Below are positions 41,317 through 50,574 of a stretch of DNA of 64,000 nt, piece by piece; position 1 is the first letter of the stretch; each line of letters starts with the position of its first letter. Below the pieces are notes generated by a model that was given only the letters and a program-made list of their open reading frames with translations, made no database searches and was not told where the DNA came from. Source of the stretch: Paenibacillus sp. FSL R7-0345. GTDB taxonomy: Bacteria > Bacillota > Bacilli > Paenibacillales > Paenibacillaceae. The stretch spans positions 3,454,501 through 3,518,500 of the forward strand of contig NZ_CP152002.1 in assembly GCF_038595055.1 (NCBI RefSeq), in the 5' to 3' direction. Made by a program: the position numbers and the translations under genes.

Positions 41317-42828
41317 ATGGAGGCGACCACATTTGTTTTATTCGGAGCGACAGGAGATCTGGCCCGCCGGAAAATATATCCTGCGCTGTACAACCTGTTT
41401 CTCGACCGCAAGCTGCATGATTCCTTCGCTGTAATTGGTCTCGGCAGAAGAGAAGTTGCTGATGAAGCTTACCAGGCCATGGTGGAGCGTTCGCTCCGGG
41501 ATTTCTCCCGGCGTGAAGTGAAGGACACAGCGTCCGTACGCAGCTTCCTGAAGGCCTTCCGATATAATGTGCTGGATGTCGGGCACACTGAAGATTATGT
41601 GAATTTGCTTGAACGGGTCGAGCAGCTGGAGACAAGCATGGGCAGCACCCCTAACCGGATGTTTTATCTGTCGGTGGGGCCGGAGTTTTTTGAGCCGATT
41701 GCCCTGAACATTGAGGCCAGCGGCCTTGGGGCAGCGAAAGGCTGGAAACGGCTTGTCATCGAGAAGCCGTTCGGGCATGATCTGCTGTCTGCGCAGGAGC
41801 TGAATCAGACGCTCAGTAAGGCTTTTACCGAGGAAGAGATTTACCGGATCGATCATTATCTGGGCAAACCGATGGTGCAGGAGCTGGATGTATTCCAGCA
41901 GACCAACCCGGTACTGCATGCACTCTGGAACAACCGTTATATTGCCAATGTCCAGATTACCGCTGCCGAAACAGTTGGAGTCGAGGAAAGAGCCGGCTAT
42001 TATGACCACGTTGGCGCGCTCAGGGACATGTTCCAGAACCATATGCTGCAGCTGCTGATGATGCTGGCGATCCGCCTGCCAAAGGACAGCTCACCAGACG
42101 AAGTCCGCTTCAAGAAAAAAGAAGTCATGGAAGCTCTCGAACCGCTTGACGAAGCTAATATAGAAGCCAGCGTTATACGCGGCCAATATACAGCAGGAGC
42201 TATTAAAGGCATAGCGGTTCCCGGCTACCGTTCTGAACCGGGAATAGCTGCCGGCTCAATGAACGATACGTTTGTTGCGGCGAGACTGCAGATTGATGAT
42301 CCCTTCTGGAAAGGTGTTCCCTTCTACATCCGCACCGGCAAACGCCTGAAGGAGAAGTCGACGCGGATCGTCATCGAATTCAAAGAGCCGCTGAAACAGA
42401 GCTCCACCTTAGAAGAGGATGATATTCCTAATCTGCTGGTGTTTGAGATCAGCCCGAATGAAGGCATTACGTTGCAGCTCAAAGCCAGAGATCCGCGGAA
42501 CAAAGGCAAGTTCAAGGCCGTTCATATCGACTTCCATACCAGCTCCATAGAGGTGCCGGAGGCGTACGAGAACCTGATCTATGATGCACTGCATGGAGAT
42601 CCGTCGTTCTTTGCCCACTGGAATGAGGTAGAGCTGTCCTGGAAATGGGTACAGCCGATCCTGAACGCTTTTGCCGGCAATTCCGTGCCGTTATATTCCT
42701 ATGCCGCAGGTTCACACGGACCGGCTGAGTCTGATCAGCTGCTGGCGCAGGACGGTCATCACTGGTGGCTGGATGCGCCAGTTGACGAGGAAAGTGAGAT
42801 TACTCTGCTGGATGCTTCAAATTTTTAA
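41317..42828 (+). CDS. zwf: Glucose-6-phosphate 1-dehydrogenase
   Basis: This 503-residue enzyme oxidises glucose 6-phosphate to 6-phosphogluconolactone with NADP, the entry to the oxidative pentose phosphate pathway. The coenzyme motif FGATGDLARRKIYPALY is at residues 8-24, the active-site RIDHYLGK near 176-183, and EKPFGHD near 150. Length is normal. GAAGGAG lies 7 nt before ATG 41317. It leads a zwf-tal-gnd cluster divergent from lysR. Confidence 0.96.
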   Translation: MEATTFVLFGATGDLARRKIYPALYNLFLDRKLHDSFAVIGLGRREVADEAYQAMVERSLRDFSRREVKDTASVRSFLKAFRYNVLDVGHTEDYVNLLERVEQLETSMGSTPNRMFYLSVGPEFFEPIALNIEASGLGAAKGWKRLVIEKPFGHDLLSAQELNQTLSKAFTEEEIYRIDHYLGKPMVQELDVFQQTNPVLHALWNNRYIANVQITAAETVGVEERAGYYDHVGALRDMFQNHMLQLLMMLAIRLPKDSSPDEVRFKKKEVMEALEPLDEANIEASVIRGQYTAGAIKGIAVPGYRSEPGIAAGSMNDTFVAARLQIDDPFWKGVPFYIRTGKRLKEKSTRIVIEFKEPLKQSSTLEEDDIPNLLVFEISPNEGITLQLKARDPRNKGKFKAVHIDFHTSSIEVPEAYENLIYDALHGDPSFFAHWNEVELSWKWVQPILNAFAGNSVPLYSYAAGSHGPAESDQLLAQDGHHWWLDAPVDEESEITLLDASNF

Positions 42829-42836
42829 ATAGAAAA

Positions 42837-42866
42837 TTGATAAAAATGAACTCGAAGTATTTTATA
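42837..42866 (+). promoter_or_regulatory. Possible internal promoter for the transaldolase gene
   Basis: TTGATA (42837-42842) and TTTATA (42861-42866) are 18 bp apart in the 66-bp gap after zwf. Confidence 0.4.
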
Positions 42867-42894
42867 GTTAAACCAAAAACTGGAGGTTATCACA

Positions 42895-43563
42895 ATGAAG
42901 TTTTTCATCGACACAGCAAATGTAGAAGACATTAAAAAAGCGTACAAAATCGGAGTCCTGTCCGGGGTTACCACCAATCCGTCGCTCGTAGCCAAAGAAG
43001 GCGTGAAATTCGAAGACCGCATTGCTGAAATCCTTCAGACTGTGCCTGAAGTGGAATCTGTATCCGCTGAAGTAACTCCTGACGCTATTACTGCAGAGCA
43101 GATGATTGCCGAGGCTGATGAGCTGATCAAGATCAATAATTACGATAAAAATATTACGATCAAGCTGCCGATGACCCTTGCGGGCCTTGAAGCCTGCCGT
43201 TACCTGACTCAAAAAGGCGTAAAAACCAACGTAACCCTAATCTTCACTGTGAACCAGGCGCTGCTGGCTGCCCGTGCCGGAGCTACTTATGTATCGCCGT
43301 TTCTCGGCCGTCTTGATGATATCTCTGAAGACGGTGTTCAGCTGATTGTAAAAGTTGCTGAGCTGTTCCGCATTCACAAGCTGGATGCCCAGATTATCGC
43401 TGCTTCCGTCCGTCACCCGGATCACGTTACCCGTGTAGCTATGGCTGGTGCGCATATCGCCACTATTCCGTTCAGCGTAATTGAGCAGATTTCCAAGCAC
43501 CCGCTGACAGATCAGGGTCTGGAAAAGTTCGCTGCTGACTGGAAAAAGGCTCCACAGGTTTAA
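42895..43563 (+). CDS. tal: Transaldolase (small, TalC/FSA type)
   Basis: A 222-residue class I aldolase of the short transaldolase/fructose-6-phosphate aldolase group. It starts [16 protein letters not shown] and contains [13 protein letters not shown]. The Schiff-base lysine is Lys90 (NITIKLPMT). The C-terminal motif [14 protein letters not shown] is typical. It moves dihydroxyacetone units between sugar phosphates in the non-oxidative pentose phosphate pathway. Its place between zwf and gnd favours transaldolase over FSA activity. Confidence 0.93.
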   Translation: MKFFIDTANVEDIKKAYKIGVLSGVTTNPSLVAKEGVKFEDRIAEILQTVPEVESVSAEVTPDAITAEQMIAEADELIKINNYDKNITIKLPMTLAGLEACRYLTQKGVKTNVTLIFTVNQALLAARAGATYVSPFLGRLDDISEDGVQLIVKVAELFRIHKLDAQIIAASVRHPDHVTRVAMAGAHIATIPFSVIEQISKHPLTDQGLEKFAADWKKAPQV

Positions 43564-43596
43564 TTATCCGGAACACGAAAGAGAGGTCTATTAAAG

Positions 43597-45015
43597 ATGG
43601 GTAAACAGCAGATTGGTGTGGTCGGCTTGGCCGTTATGGGCAAGAACCTGGCCATGAATATGGAGAGCAAGGGATTTTCAGTAGCAGTATACAACCGTTC
43701 TTCTGAAAAAACGGATGAGCTGCTTGCTGAAGCAGCAGGCAAAAACTTTGTCGGTGCTTACAGCGTTGAAGAATTTGTACAATCGCTTGAGCTCCCGCGT
43801 AAAATTATGATCATGGTTAAGGCCGGCAAGCCGACCGACGATACCATCCAGCAGCTAATTCCGTTTCTTTCGCCGGGGGATATTCTGATTGACGGCGGCA
43901 ACGCCTTTTTCCCGGACACACAGCGCCGTAACAAGGAGCTGCAGGCCCAGGGCTTCCGCTTTATCGGCGCAGGTGTATCGGGCGGTGAAGAGGGCGCACT
44001 GAAAGGGCCGGCGATTATGCCGGGCGGCCAGCAGGATGCCTACGAGCTGGTAGAACCGATTCTGACAGCTATCTCCGCAAAAGTGGACGGCGACCCGTGC
44101 TCGACTTACATCGGACCGGACGGAGCCGGACACTATGTTAAGATGGTTCACAACGGCATCGAGTACGGCGATATGCAACTGATCGGTGAAGCATACCAGC
44201 TGCTGAAGGATGTACTGGGGCTCGATACTGCAGAGCTGCATGAGATTTTTGCCGAATGGAACCGCGGGGAGCTGAGCAGCTATCTGATCGAGATTACAGC
44301 TGACATCTTTGCCAAAGCAGACCCGGAAACCGGCAAGCCGATGGTTGATGTGATCCTTGATTCCGCCGGCCAGAAGGGCACAGGCAAATGGACCAGCCAG
44401 AACGCACTGGATCTCGGCGTGCCGCTGTCCATCATCACGGAGTCCGTCTTTGCCCGCTTCCTCTCGGCGATGAAGGAAGAGCGTGTGGCAGCAAGCAAGC
44501 GACTGCAGGGTCCTGAAGTCAAGAGCTTTGACGGGGATGCCAAGGAATTTATCGAAGCTGTCCGCAAAGCGCTTTACGCCAGCAAAATCGCCTCCTACGC
44601 CCAGGGCTTCGCCCAAATGCGCGTGGCTTCGGACGAATACAACTGGAACCTGAACTACGGCAGCATCGCTATGATTTTCCGCGGCGGCTGTATTATCCGT
44701 GCCGGCTTCCTGCAGAACATCAAGGATGCCTATGACCGTGATCCTGAGCTGAAGAACCTGTTCCTCGATGAATACTTCAGCAATGTTGTCCATAGCTATC
44801 AGGACGCATGGAGAGACGTAGTAGCATTAGCCGTTAAACGCGGCATTCCAGTTCCGGCGTTTGCCTCCGGACTGGCTTACTATGACAGCTACCGCTCCGA
44901 ACGTCTGCCAGCCAACCTGCTGCAGGCACAACGTGATTACTTCGGTGCACATACCTTTGAACGTGTTGACAAGCCGGGCAGCTTCCATTTCCAGTGGATG
45001 AGCCAAGGCGAATAA
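43597..45015 (+). CDS. gndA: 6-phosphogluconate dehydrogenase (NADP)
   Basis: The 472-residue enzyme oxidatively decarboxylates 6-phosphogluconate to ribulose 5-phosphate. The Rossmann motif [13 protein letters not shown] sits at the start, [11 protein letters not shown] near 33 suggests NADP, and the active site contains [16 protein letters not shown] and [13 protein letters not shown]. Length matches the long Gnd/YqjI group. It completes the oxidative branch started by zwf. GAGAGG is upstream of ATG 43597 and a strong terminator follows. Confidence 0.95.
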   Translation: MGKQQIGVVGLAVMGKNLAMNMESKGFSVAVYNRSSEKTDELLAEAAGKNFVGAYSVEEFVQSLELPRKIMIMVKAGKPTDDTIQQLIPFLSPGDILIDGGNAFFPDTQRRNKELQAQGFRFIGAGVSGGEEGALKGPAIMPGGQQDAYELVEPILTAISAKVDGDPCSTYIGPDGAGHYVKMVHNGIEYGDMQLIGEAYQLLKDVLGLDTAELHEIFAEWNRGELSSYLIEITADIFAKADPETGKPMVDVILDSAGQKGTGKWTSQNALDLGVPLSIITESVFARFLSAMKEERVAASKRLQGPEVKSFDGDAKEFIEAVRKALYASKIASYAQGFAQMRVASDEYNWNLNYGSIAMIFRGGCIIRAGFLQNIKDAYDRDPELKNLFLDEYFSNVVHSYQDAWRDVVALAVKRGIPVPAFASGLAYYDSYRSERLPANLLQAQRDYFGAHTFERVDKPGSFHFQWMSQGE

Positions 45016-45023
45016 TCTGCGTG

Positions 45024-45061
45024 ATAAATAAAGTCCGGGCCGCTGGCCCGGGCTTATTTAT
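45024..45061 (+). terminator. Terminator of the zwf-tal-gnd cluster
   Basis: AGTCCGGGCC (45032-45041) and GGCCCGGGCTT (45045-45055), extended by ATAAATAA/TTATTTAT, form a stem with a three-base loop. Confidence 0.85.
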
Positions 45062-45134
45062 GTCTGTACCGGTCAAGACTTTAGATATGCAACTATGCTA
45101 TGATCGTGTTACCACAGGCAGGAGAGAGGTTATT

Positions 45135-46136
45135 ATGAAGAACGCAAATGCCAATCTGATGAAAGAAATCAATCTGAATAATGTGCGCCAGGTGATGAAG
45201 CAGGCCGGAACAGCAACCAAGCCACAGCTGGCTGCGCTGACGAAGCTTAGTGTGGTGACGGTTAACTCGCTGGTCAAGGAGCTGCTGGATTCAAATGAAC
45301 TGGTTGAAGACCAGACCGTTGCATCCGGCGGAGGCCGGCCGGCCCTGACCTACCGGTTCAACTATAATTACAGCCAGGCGCTGGTTCTTTACCTGAAAGA
45401 GAAACAAGGCCAGCGCGTTGCTTCCGCAGCCGTAATCAATCTTGGAAACGAGATCGTGAGCCAAAAGGAATATGTGCTGCCTGCCTTTAAACAGCAGTAT
45501 TTTGCTGAGATCATCAGCAGCTTTCTTACTGCCTGCCCGCAGGTAAAAGTAATCGGCATGGGCATTCCAGGTCAGATCGTTAACGGCAGAATTGTCGTGG
45601 CCAGCCACCAGGAGCTGGAAGGGGCCACTTTGATTGAAGAGCTGGAGCAGCAGTTTCAGCTGCCGGTTATGGTGGAGAATGATGTTAACGCTGCAGTCTT
45701 CGGTTACCAGGCTTCCCGGGGAACTGCAGACAGGCAATGTATAACAGGTATCTACTTTCCGAAAAAGTATCCGCCCGGCATGGGCATTTATCTGAACGGA
45801 AATATCATCAGAGGCAAAAATGGCATGGCTGGAGAGATTAAATTCCTGCCGCAGAAAATTGACTGGTACGCTGAAGGGAGAGAAGAAGTGCTACTGCAGG
45901 CGGCCTGCCGGATTATCCAAAGTGTGAATGCCGTTCTTGCCCCTGATCAAATTGTGATCTATCAGGAGATAACGGAAGCTGCACGCTGGAATGAATTTTG
46001 GAACGGTTATCAGGCTCAGGAGCCGATGCCTCATTATCCTGAAGTGATTCTGAGCAATACCTTTCAGGCAGAGTATGAAGCAGGGATGCGTATGTTAACT
46101 TTGCAAGCACTTGATCCGGTCAGCATTCAATTTTAG
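45135..46136 (+). CDS. ROK-family transcriptional regulator
   Basis: The 333-residue protein has an N-terminal winged helix (residues 10-70; QLAALTKLSVVTVNSLVKELL) and a sugar-kinase-like domain (IGMGIPGQIVNGRI, MVENDVNAAVFG). The CxCGxxGC zinc motif of classic ROK proteins is missing, as is an obvious catalytic Asp region beyond ENDVN, so it is a regulator and probably not a kinase. ATG 45135 has GGAGAGAGG 5 nt upstream. It likely controls the MFS transporter directly downstream. Confidence 0.83.
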   Translation: MKNANANLMKEINLNNVRQVMKQAGTATKPQLAALTKLSVVTVNSLVKELLDSNELVEDQTVASGGGRPALTYRFNYNYSQALVLYLKEKQGQRVASAAVINLGNEIVSQKEYVLPAFKQQYFAEIISSFLTACPQVKVIGMGIPGQIVNGRIVVASHQELEGATLIEELEQQFQLPVMVENDVNAAVFGYQASRGTADRQCITGIYFPKKYPPGMGIYLNGNIIRGKNGMAGEIKFLPQKIDWYAEGREEVLLQAACRIIQSVNAVLAPDQIVIYQEITEAARWNEFWNGYQAQEPMPHYPEVILSNTFQAEYEAGMRMLTLQALDPVSIQF

Positions 46137-46143
46137 TAATGTA

Positions 46144-46194
46144 TTGACAAAAGCGAAAGGGTAGCGCATATTAAATAAAGAAACTTTATAAAGT
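46144..46194 (+). promoter_or_regulatory. Promoter and palindrome upstream of the MFS gene
   Basis: TTGACA (46144-46149) with CATATT 17 bp later, followed by the perfect 12-bp palindrome ACTTTATAAAGT (46183-46194) just downstream of the start point, a good position for a repressor such as the adjacent ROK protein. Confidence 0.55.
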
Positions 46195-46220
46195 AGTTAT
46201 AATAATGAAAGAGGGATGAT

Positions 46221-47438
46221 ATGGCAACCTGGTTTCTGGTTATTATTTATCTGGCCTTTATCAGTCTGGGGCTTCCTGATTCTCTGCTTGGCTCAGCATG
46301 GCCGGTCATGCAGCCAGAATTGAATGCTTCATTAGATTCTGCGGGTCTTATCGCCATGATTATCGCTGCGGGAACCATTGTGTCCAGCCTGGCCAGCGGA
46401 AAGATGATTGAGTGGCTGGGGACCGGTAAAGTCACATTGATCAGCTGTCTTATGACGGCAGCAGCGCTGCTGGGCTTCTCGGCGGCACCTTCACTGATGT
46501 GGCTGCTGCTGCTGGCGATTCCCTTAGGGCTGGGAGCAGGCTCGGTCGATGCGGCGCTCAACAACTATGTAGCAGCCCATTATAAAGCGCATCATATGAA
46601 TTGGCTGCACTGCTTTTGGGGAGTCGGGGCAACAATGGGCCCTATCATTATGTCTTTCTATATGACGGGGGGCTCCTGGCGCGGCGGTTATGCAGCAGTG
46701 GCAGTCATCCAGTTTGCACTTGTTGTTATTTTACTCGTAACGCTGCCGCTGTGGTCCAAAATAGCCGCTGTACATGAACAGAATAAGGCTGATGAGGAGC
46801 CAGAGCCGAAGCATTCCGGGAAAGACACCAGTGAAACAGGAACAGCCGCCAAGACCAATATCTTTAGGATAAAAGGGGTGAAAACGACCCTGATCGCTTT
46901 TCTGTTCTACTGCGGGGTAGAGATGACCGTCGGCTTATGGGGAGCCAGCTTTCTGGTAGGAACGCGTGAGCTTGATGCGCAGACAGCTGCCGCGTGGATC
47001 TCCATGTATTACGGTGGGATTACCATCGGACGGCTGCTCTCGGGATTCATCACGTTAAGGGTGAGCAATAAAATACTGATCCGCTCGGGCCAGCTTGTGG
47101 CCCTGGCGGGCGGAGTGATTTTGCTGCTGCCGCTCCCGGACTCTTTTCTGCTGGTCGGCCTGATTCTGATCGGTCTGGGGCTGGCTCCGATTTATCCGGG
47201 ACTGCTGCATGAAACGCCAGCGCGCTTCGGCAAAGAAAATTCCACCCGGCTCATGGGCTATCAGATGGCTGTTGCCTATACAGGCACGACGCTGCTGCCC
47301 CCGTTATTCGGTTTTTTTGCCGCTAAGACAACTGTAGCCATCTTCCCGTTTACAGTCCTGTTATTTCTGAGCCTGATGTTTATGAGTGCCGAAAATGTTA
47401 ACCGGGTGATCCGCGGCAAGCGGACCGGAATCCAATAA
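46221..47438 (+). CDS. MFS transporter, probable sugar uptake
   Basis: A 405-residue, 12-helix transporter with a hydrophilic central loop (residues about 185-215, rich in Glu, Lys, Thr). It starts AFISLGLPDSLLGSAWP and contains GAGSVDAALNNYVAAHYKAHHMNWLHCFWGVGATMGP (residues 97-133), characteristic of the FucP/GlcP-like branch of the MFS. Sugar import is the best guess, consistent with the ROK regulator before it and a sugar acetyltransferase after it, 19 bp away. The substrate is unknown. Confidence 0.78.
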   Translation: MATWFLVIIYLAFISLGLPDSLLGSAWPVMQPELNASLDSAGLIAMIIAAGTIVSSLASGKMIEWLGTGKVTLISCLMTAAALLGFSAAPSLMWLLLLAIPLGLGAGSVDAALNNYVAAHYKAHHMNWLHCFWGVGATMGPIIMSFYMTGGSWRGGYAAVAVIQFALVVILLVTLPLWSKIAAVHEQNKADEEPEPKHSGKDTSETGTAAKTNIFRIKGVKTTLIAFLFYCGVEMTVGLWGASFLVGTRELDAQTAAAWISMYYGGITIGRLLSGFITLRVSNKILIRSGQLVALAGGVILLLPLPDSFLLVGLILIGLGLAPIYPGLLHETPARFGKENSTRLMGYQMAVAYTGTTLLPPLFGFFAAKTTVAIFPFTVLLFLSLMFMSAENVNRVIRGKRTGIQ

Positions 47439-47457
47439 TGAGAGGAAGTAGAACGTA

Positions 47458-48069
47458 ATGAATCAAAAAGAACGGATGCTGGCAGGCCTGCCTTACAAAG
47501 CCTGGCTGGATGGACTGACGGAAGAACGGATTAATAACAAGCAGAAGGTGCAGAAATTTAATCAGCTCCGGCCGGATGAACAGGATGAACAGGATAAGCT
47601 CATCCGCAGTATTCTTGGCAAAGCCGGAAAGGGTGTGCATATCGAGCCGCCATTTTATTGCGACTATGGCCAGAATATTGAAGCTGGCGACCATTTCTAT
47701 GCTAATTTCAACTGTACAATTCTGGATGTCGGCAAGGTCTCGATCGGAAACAATGTGATGTTCGCGCCTAATGTATCTCTGTACACTGCCGGTCACCCGA
47801 TACACCCGGATTCGCGGAACTCCGGCTATGAGTACGGTATTGCAATCACGATCGGTGACAATGTCTGGATTGGCGGAAATGTAGTAGTCACTCCCGGTGT
47901 TACAATAGGCAGCAATGCTGTAATCGGGGCAGGCAGTGTGGTAACGAAGGATATTCCGGACAATGTGGTTGCAGCCGGCAATCCTTGCCGGGTGATCCGT
48001 GAAATTACAGAAGATGACCGGAAATATTATTTCAAGGACCGGGAATTTGATGTCGAGGATTACCGGTAA
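47458..48069 (+). CDS. maa: Sugar O-acetyltransferase (maltose acetyltransferase type)
   Basis: This 203-residue hexapeptide-repeat acyltransferase has the N-terminal Mac domain (KERMLAGLPYKAWLDGLTEER) and a left-handed beta-helix with repeated (I/V)GxNV-like turns (IGNNVMFAPNV, IGDNVWIGGNVVV, IGSNAVIGAGSVV). The catalytic His lies in LYTAGHPIHP. It acetylates maltose or other sugars, probably as a detoxifying outlet for excess intracellular sugar. It is co-transcribed with the MFS transporter and followed by a terminator. Confidence 0.9.
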   Translation: MNQKERMLAGLPYKAWLDGLTEERINNKQKVQKFNQLRPDEQDEQDKLIRSILGKAGKGVHIEPPFYCDYGQNIEAGDHFYANFNCTILDVGKVSIGNNVMFAPNVSLYTAGHPIHPDSRNSGYEYGIAITIGDNVWIGGNVVVTPGVTIGSNAVIGAGSVVTKDIPDNVVAAGNPCRVIREITEDDRKYYFKDREFDVEDYR

Positions 48070-48097
48070 ATATAAATGAAATTCTAAGGCTACACTG

Positions 48098-48147
48098 AAG
48101 TGCATCTGTTTTGTTGGCTGCAGGCTGATGGGCAGGTGCACTTTTTT
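48098..48147 (+). terminator. Rho-independent terminator
   Basis: AAGTGCATCTG (48098-48108) pairs with CAGGTGCACTT (48133-48143), followed by T run to 48147. Confidence 0.7.
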
Positions 48148-48157
48148 GCCTGAATAA

Positions 48158-48175
48158 TTGTTGTATTTACAACAA
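48158..48175. promoter_or_regulatory. MarR-type operator
   Basis: TTGTTGTATTTACAACAA is a perfect inverted repeat (7-bp arms, 4-bp spacer) 47 bp before marR. TTGT/ACAA arms are usual for MarR proteins, and it overlaps the likely -35 (TTTACA). Autorepression is inferred. Confidence 0.65.
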
Positions 48176-48221
48176 ATAAAAGATAATATAAATAGTATTA
48201 AAGAGGATTGGAGCTGCCGCC

Positions 48222-49215
<994 letters not shown>

Positions 49216-49290
49216 AAGCAGGAATTACTGTAATGAAAGGGCTTGCGGAAAGGCTGAAGTTATGGTAAGTTTTAGGAGTCAAATCAAATC

Positions 49291-49304
49291 TAAACGTTTA
49301 AATG
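49291..49304. promoter_or_regulatory. LacI operator O1, upstream of lacI
   Basis: TAAACGTTTA (49291-49300) within CTAAACGTTTAAAT is a CG-centred dyad, the same core as O2 and O3, and suggests autoregulation. Confidence 0.65.
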
Positions 49305-49345
49305 GCTAATGGACGATGGTTCGGATGCTTAGACAGGAGAAGCCT

Positions 49346-50398
49346 ATGAGGAAAACCAGCATCAAAGACATTGCACTCAAGGCCAATGTTTCCATTGCTA
49401 CGGTCTCCTATGTGCTTAACGGAACCCGGAATGTGCGTCCTGAGACTCACCGGAGGGTAACAGAGGCCATAGAAGAACTGAATTATAAGCCTAATGATAT
49501 TGCCAAGAGCCTGAAACGCAACCGGACGAATACAATCGGGGTAATCGCCGAGGATATCACGGTGTTCAACGCACCGGAGATTATTGACGGTATCAATGAT
49601 TACGGAGACCGGCACGATCTGCAGATCCTGCTCGTCAATCTCCGGCTGGATAAACGGATTGGTCGCAATTTCGGCGATACGGAGGTTTACCGCAAGTATG
49701 CCGAGAATGCCGTATCCGAGCTGCTCCGCAAACAAGTGGACGGAATCATTTACATCGGTGTTCACACCCGTGATTTGACCGGACTTATTGATGTTGAAGG
49801 CAAGCCCATTGTGTATACTTACGGGTATACACAAGACAATTTATCCATCCAGTTCAATGATGAACAGGCTTCCTATGAAGCGATGGCTTATCTGGTCAGT
49901 AAGGGACACCGGCGGATTGCGATTATCAGCGGTCTGATGGATTCTATTCCATCCAGACACCGGCTGAAGGGTTACTACAGGGCCGTTACTGAATTTGAAC
50001 TGCCGTTTGATCCCATGCTGATCAAAATGGGGGACTGGGAGCGCGAATCAGGCTACCGGCTGACTGGTGAGCTGCTTGACCTGCCGGAGCCGCCGACAGC
50101 GATCCTGTCGATGAATGATGTTATGGTCGTCGGCGTACTCCAGATGGCGGGCGAGCGCGGCGTAAGTATCCCCGGAGATCTCTCGGTCATCGGCTTTGAT
50201 AACCGCGAGTTCAGCGACTATCTTCAGCCAAGGATTACGACGATGGGATTGCCGCTGCATGAGATGGGCTTTCAGGCAATGGAATCGCTGTACCAGATGA
50301 TCAACGGAGAACAGGTTCAGCAGCTGAAGATGCCTGAATGCCGGCTGATTGAGCGCGGCTCAGTGAAAGACCTGCACAGTGATGTGAAACACAGCTAG
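49346..50398 (+). CDS. LacI-family repressor of the glycan system
   Basis: A 350-residue regulator with the N-terminal hinge helix-turn-helix TSIKDIALKANVSIATVSYVLNG and a periplasmic-binding-like sugar domain ending in ITTMGLPLHEMGFQAMESL. ATG 49346 has CAGGAGAA at 6-8 nt. An in-frame ATG at 49316 lacks a ribosome binding site. Three CG-centred TTTAAACGTTTAAA-like dyads lie before this gene, before the 806-aa hydrolase and before the ABC lipoprotein, so it is the likely local repressor. The inducing sugar is unknown. Confidence 0.9.
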   Translation: MRKTSIKDIALKANVSIATVSYVLNGTRNVRPETHRRVTEAIEELNYKPNDIAKSLKRNRTNTIGVIAEDITVFNAPEIIDGINDYGDRHDLQILLVNLRLDKRIGRNFGDTEVYRKYAENAVSELLRKQVDGIIYIGVHTRDLTGLIDVEGKPIVYTYGYTQDNLSIQFNDEQASYEAMAYLVSKGHRRIAIISGLMDSIPSRHRLKGYYRAVTEFELPFDPMLIKMGDWERESGYRLTGELLDLPEPPTAILSMNDVMVVGVLQMAGERGVSIPGDLSVIGFDNREFSDYLQPRITTMGLPLHEMGFQAMESLYQMINGEQVQQLKMPECRLIERGSVKDLHSDVKHS

Positions 50399-50438
50399 AA
50401 ACGGCAGTGCCGCCCTGAAGAGGACGGTATCCGTTTCT
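50395..50438 (+). terminator. Stem-loop after lacI
   Basis: AGAAACGG and CCGTTTCT enclose an inner CCGCCCT/AGGACGG stem. There is no clear T tract, so it may be a weak terminator or an RNA-stabilising stem. Confidence 0.45.
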
Positions 50439-50528
50439 GCTCGAAGGATAAGGATGAGTGATACAGGAATTCTGGAATTTCTTGTCTTTTGAATACAGAT
50501 GTGGTTTCACATCATTTCTTTTTTACTC

Positions 50529-50546
50529 AATTTAAACGTTTAAATT
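50529..50546. promoter_or_regulatory. LacI operator O2, upstream of the 806-aa hydrolase
   Basis: AATTTAAACGTTTAAATT is a perfect 18-bp palindrome 28 bp before the GTG start. Confidence 0.8.
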
Positions 50547-50574
50547 AGCGTCAGGATATGAAAGAGGTGATGGC